From Promethearchaeota archaeon (lineage in GTDB: Archaea > Asgardarchaeota > Lokiarchaeia > Sigynarchaeales > SOKP01): 5,685 bases of DNA. Within the stretch, counting starts at the first letter, position 1. Every line of letters starts with the position of its first letter. A program made the translations under genes and the position numbers. This document shows, in pieces, positions 5,087 through 5,685 of the stretch. The stretch spans positions 1 to 5,685 of the forward strand of contig JAGXNR010000164.1 of NCBI GenBank assembly GCA_019894875.1, read 5' to 3'. Under the pieces are notes generated by a model. That model had not been told where the DNA came from and did not search any database. It saw nothing but the letters and a program-made list of their open reading frames with translations.

Positions 5087-5685
5087 ATGTCTGTAAAAAT
5101 CGTAAAAGATTATTATATGAAAAATAAAGCAAAATTAACTGCCCAATTCGATAAATCCTTACACGTTTCAAAGGAAATATTGTTAGAACGATTCAATGAA
5201 CTGGAAATCGAAGGAATTTTTAATAAAATGCGAAAAGAATATGATAAAATAATCCCAGAAATACCATATATCGGAGGGAGGAAAAATTCTTTTACGTCTA
5301 TGCTAGTTGATGGCGTTGCCATGTTAGCATTTTTTCGCATTCTTGAAAAAATGGGTATGACGTACCGCGAAATTGGTGAATTTTGTTATGAATTTTGGGA
5401 AAAGATATTCAAGATAAGGGTTCATAAATTAGAAAAAACCGGTCAAAATCCTGTGGATCAATTATTTAATGATACATATATCAATTTTAATAAAAATCTC
5501 GCAAAGACTTTACTACAGAAAAAATACCCAGGTGATTTTGTTATGGAGTTTGTAGAAGGCGACGGTAAAACGTTTGATTACGGTTATAGATTCACTGAAT
5601 GTGGAATTCATAAAGTTTTCAAAAAGTTAGGGGCTGAGAAATACGTTCCCTTCATGTGTTTGTCTGATTTCGCTCAATGTAATAT
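5087..5685 (+). CDS. L-2-amino-thiazoline-4-carboxylic acid hydrolase-family protein, 3' end cut by window
   Basis: The first 199 codons are visible and the frame is open to the right edge. An in-frame stop at 5072 limits the start to TTG 5081 or ATG 5087; the ATG is preferred, with AGGTTGAT just upstream as a weak Shine-Dalgarno. Family-like features are IPEIPYIGGRKNSFT (57-70), a helix beginning MTYREIGEF (91-99), and the GYRFTECGI stretch (166-174) with Glu171 and Cys172, followed by FMCLSDF (189-195) with Cys191 and Asp194. In Pseudomonas the namesake enzyme opens the thiazoline ring of ATC to N-carbamoyl-L-cysteine on the way to L-cysteine; most other family members are uncharacterised. 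No signal peptide is seen, so it should be cytoplasmic. A usual length of roughly 230-250 residues would put the missing part at about 30-50 residues. The family call is good; the actual substrate is not known. Confidence 0.75.
   Translation, partial: MSVKIVKDYYMKNKAKLTAQFDKSLHVSKEILLERFNELEIEGIFNKMRKEYDKIIPEIPYIGGRKNSFTSMLVDGVAMLAFFRILEKMGMTYREIGEFCYEFWEKIFKIRVHKLEKTGQNPVDQLFNDTYINFNKNLAKTLLQKKYPGDFVMEFVEGDGKTFDYGYRFTECGIHKVFKKLGAEKYVPFMCLSDFAQCN

Noticed and set aside
5113..5340. Minus-strand frame of 75 codons opposite the thiazoline-hydrolase-family gene
   Set aside because: Antisense to a frame with recognisable family motifs.

Overview
The window is AT-rich, looks archaeal and carries no mobile element, RNA gene or CRISPR array that I can see. 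The archaeal reading rests on TATA (box A) promoters of the TTTATATA type, genes that start with or without a Shine-Dalgarno, T-tract gene ends and a VapB/VapC-type pair. The mix of genes would suit an Asgard-type or other mesophilic archaeon, but that lineage guess is weak and no phylogenetic marker is present.

Layout: (1) Positions 1-376, minus strand: an AbrB-fold antitoxin (113-376) followed by a PIN-domain toxin gene that starts at 113 and runs off the left edge. The stop of the first overlaps the start of the second (TAATG), a translationally coupled toxin-antitoxin operon. (2) 377-686: AT-rich divergent intergenic region holding weak TATA-like promoters only. (3) 687-1613, plus: a 308-residue protein with an N-terminal two-CPxC zinc ribbon resembling DUF2225 and a helical remainder of unknown function. 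It ends in T-tracts and is followed by a doubtful small ORF (1633-1833). (4) 1885-4806, minus: the dominant gene, encoding a 973-residue exported protein. It has a signal segment, a PA-like insert, an M28 (aminopeptidase/glutamate carboxypeptidase-like) domain whose metal-binding motifs look largely degenerate, a complete-looking alpha/beta hydrolase domain (Ser646-Asp834-His862) and a beta-rich C-terminal module. (5) 4807-5086: a divergent control region with a consensus box A, an abutting 16-bp perfect palindrome and a leader inverted repeat. (6) 5087 to the right edge, plus: the first 199 residues of an L-2-amino-thiazoline-4-carboxylic acid hydrolase-family protein.

How the genes relate: the toxin-antitoxin pair is self-contained. 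The exported M28/alpha-beta fusion and the thiazoline-hydrolase-family gene diverge from one control region and could share regulation, but no common pathway can be shown from sequence. The most unusual item is the exported fusion, in which a probably inactive peptidase domain appears to be tethered to an intact serine hydrolase.
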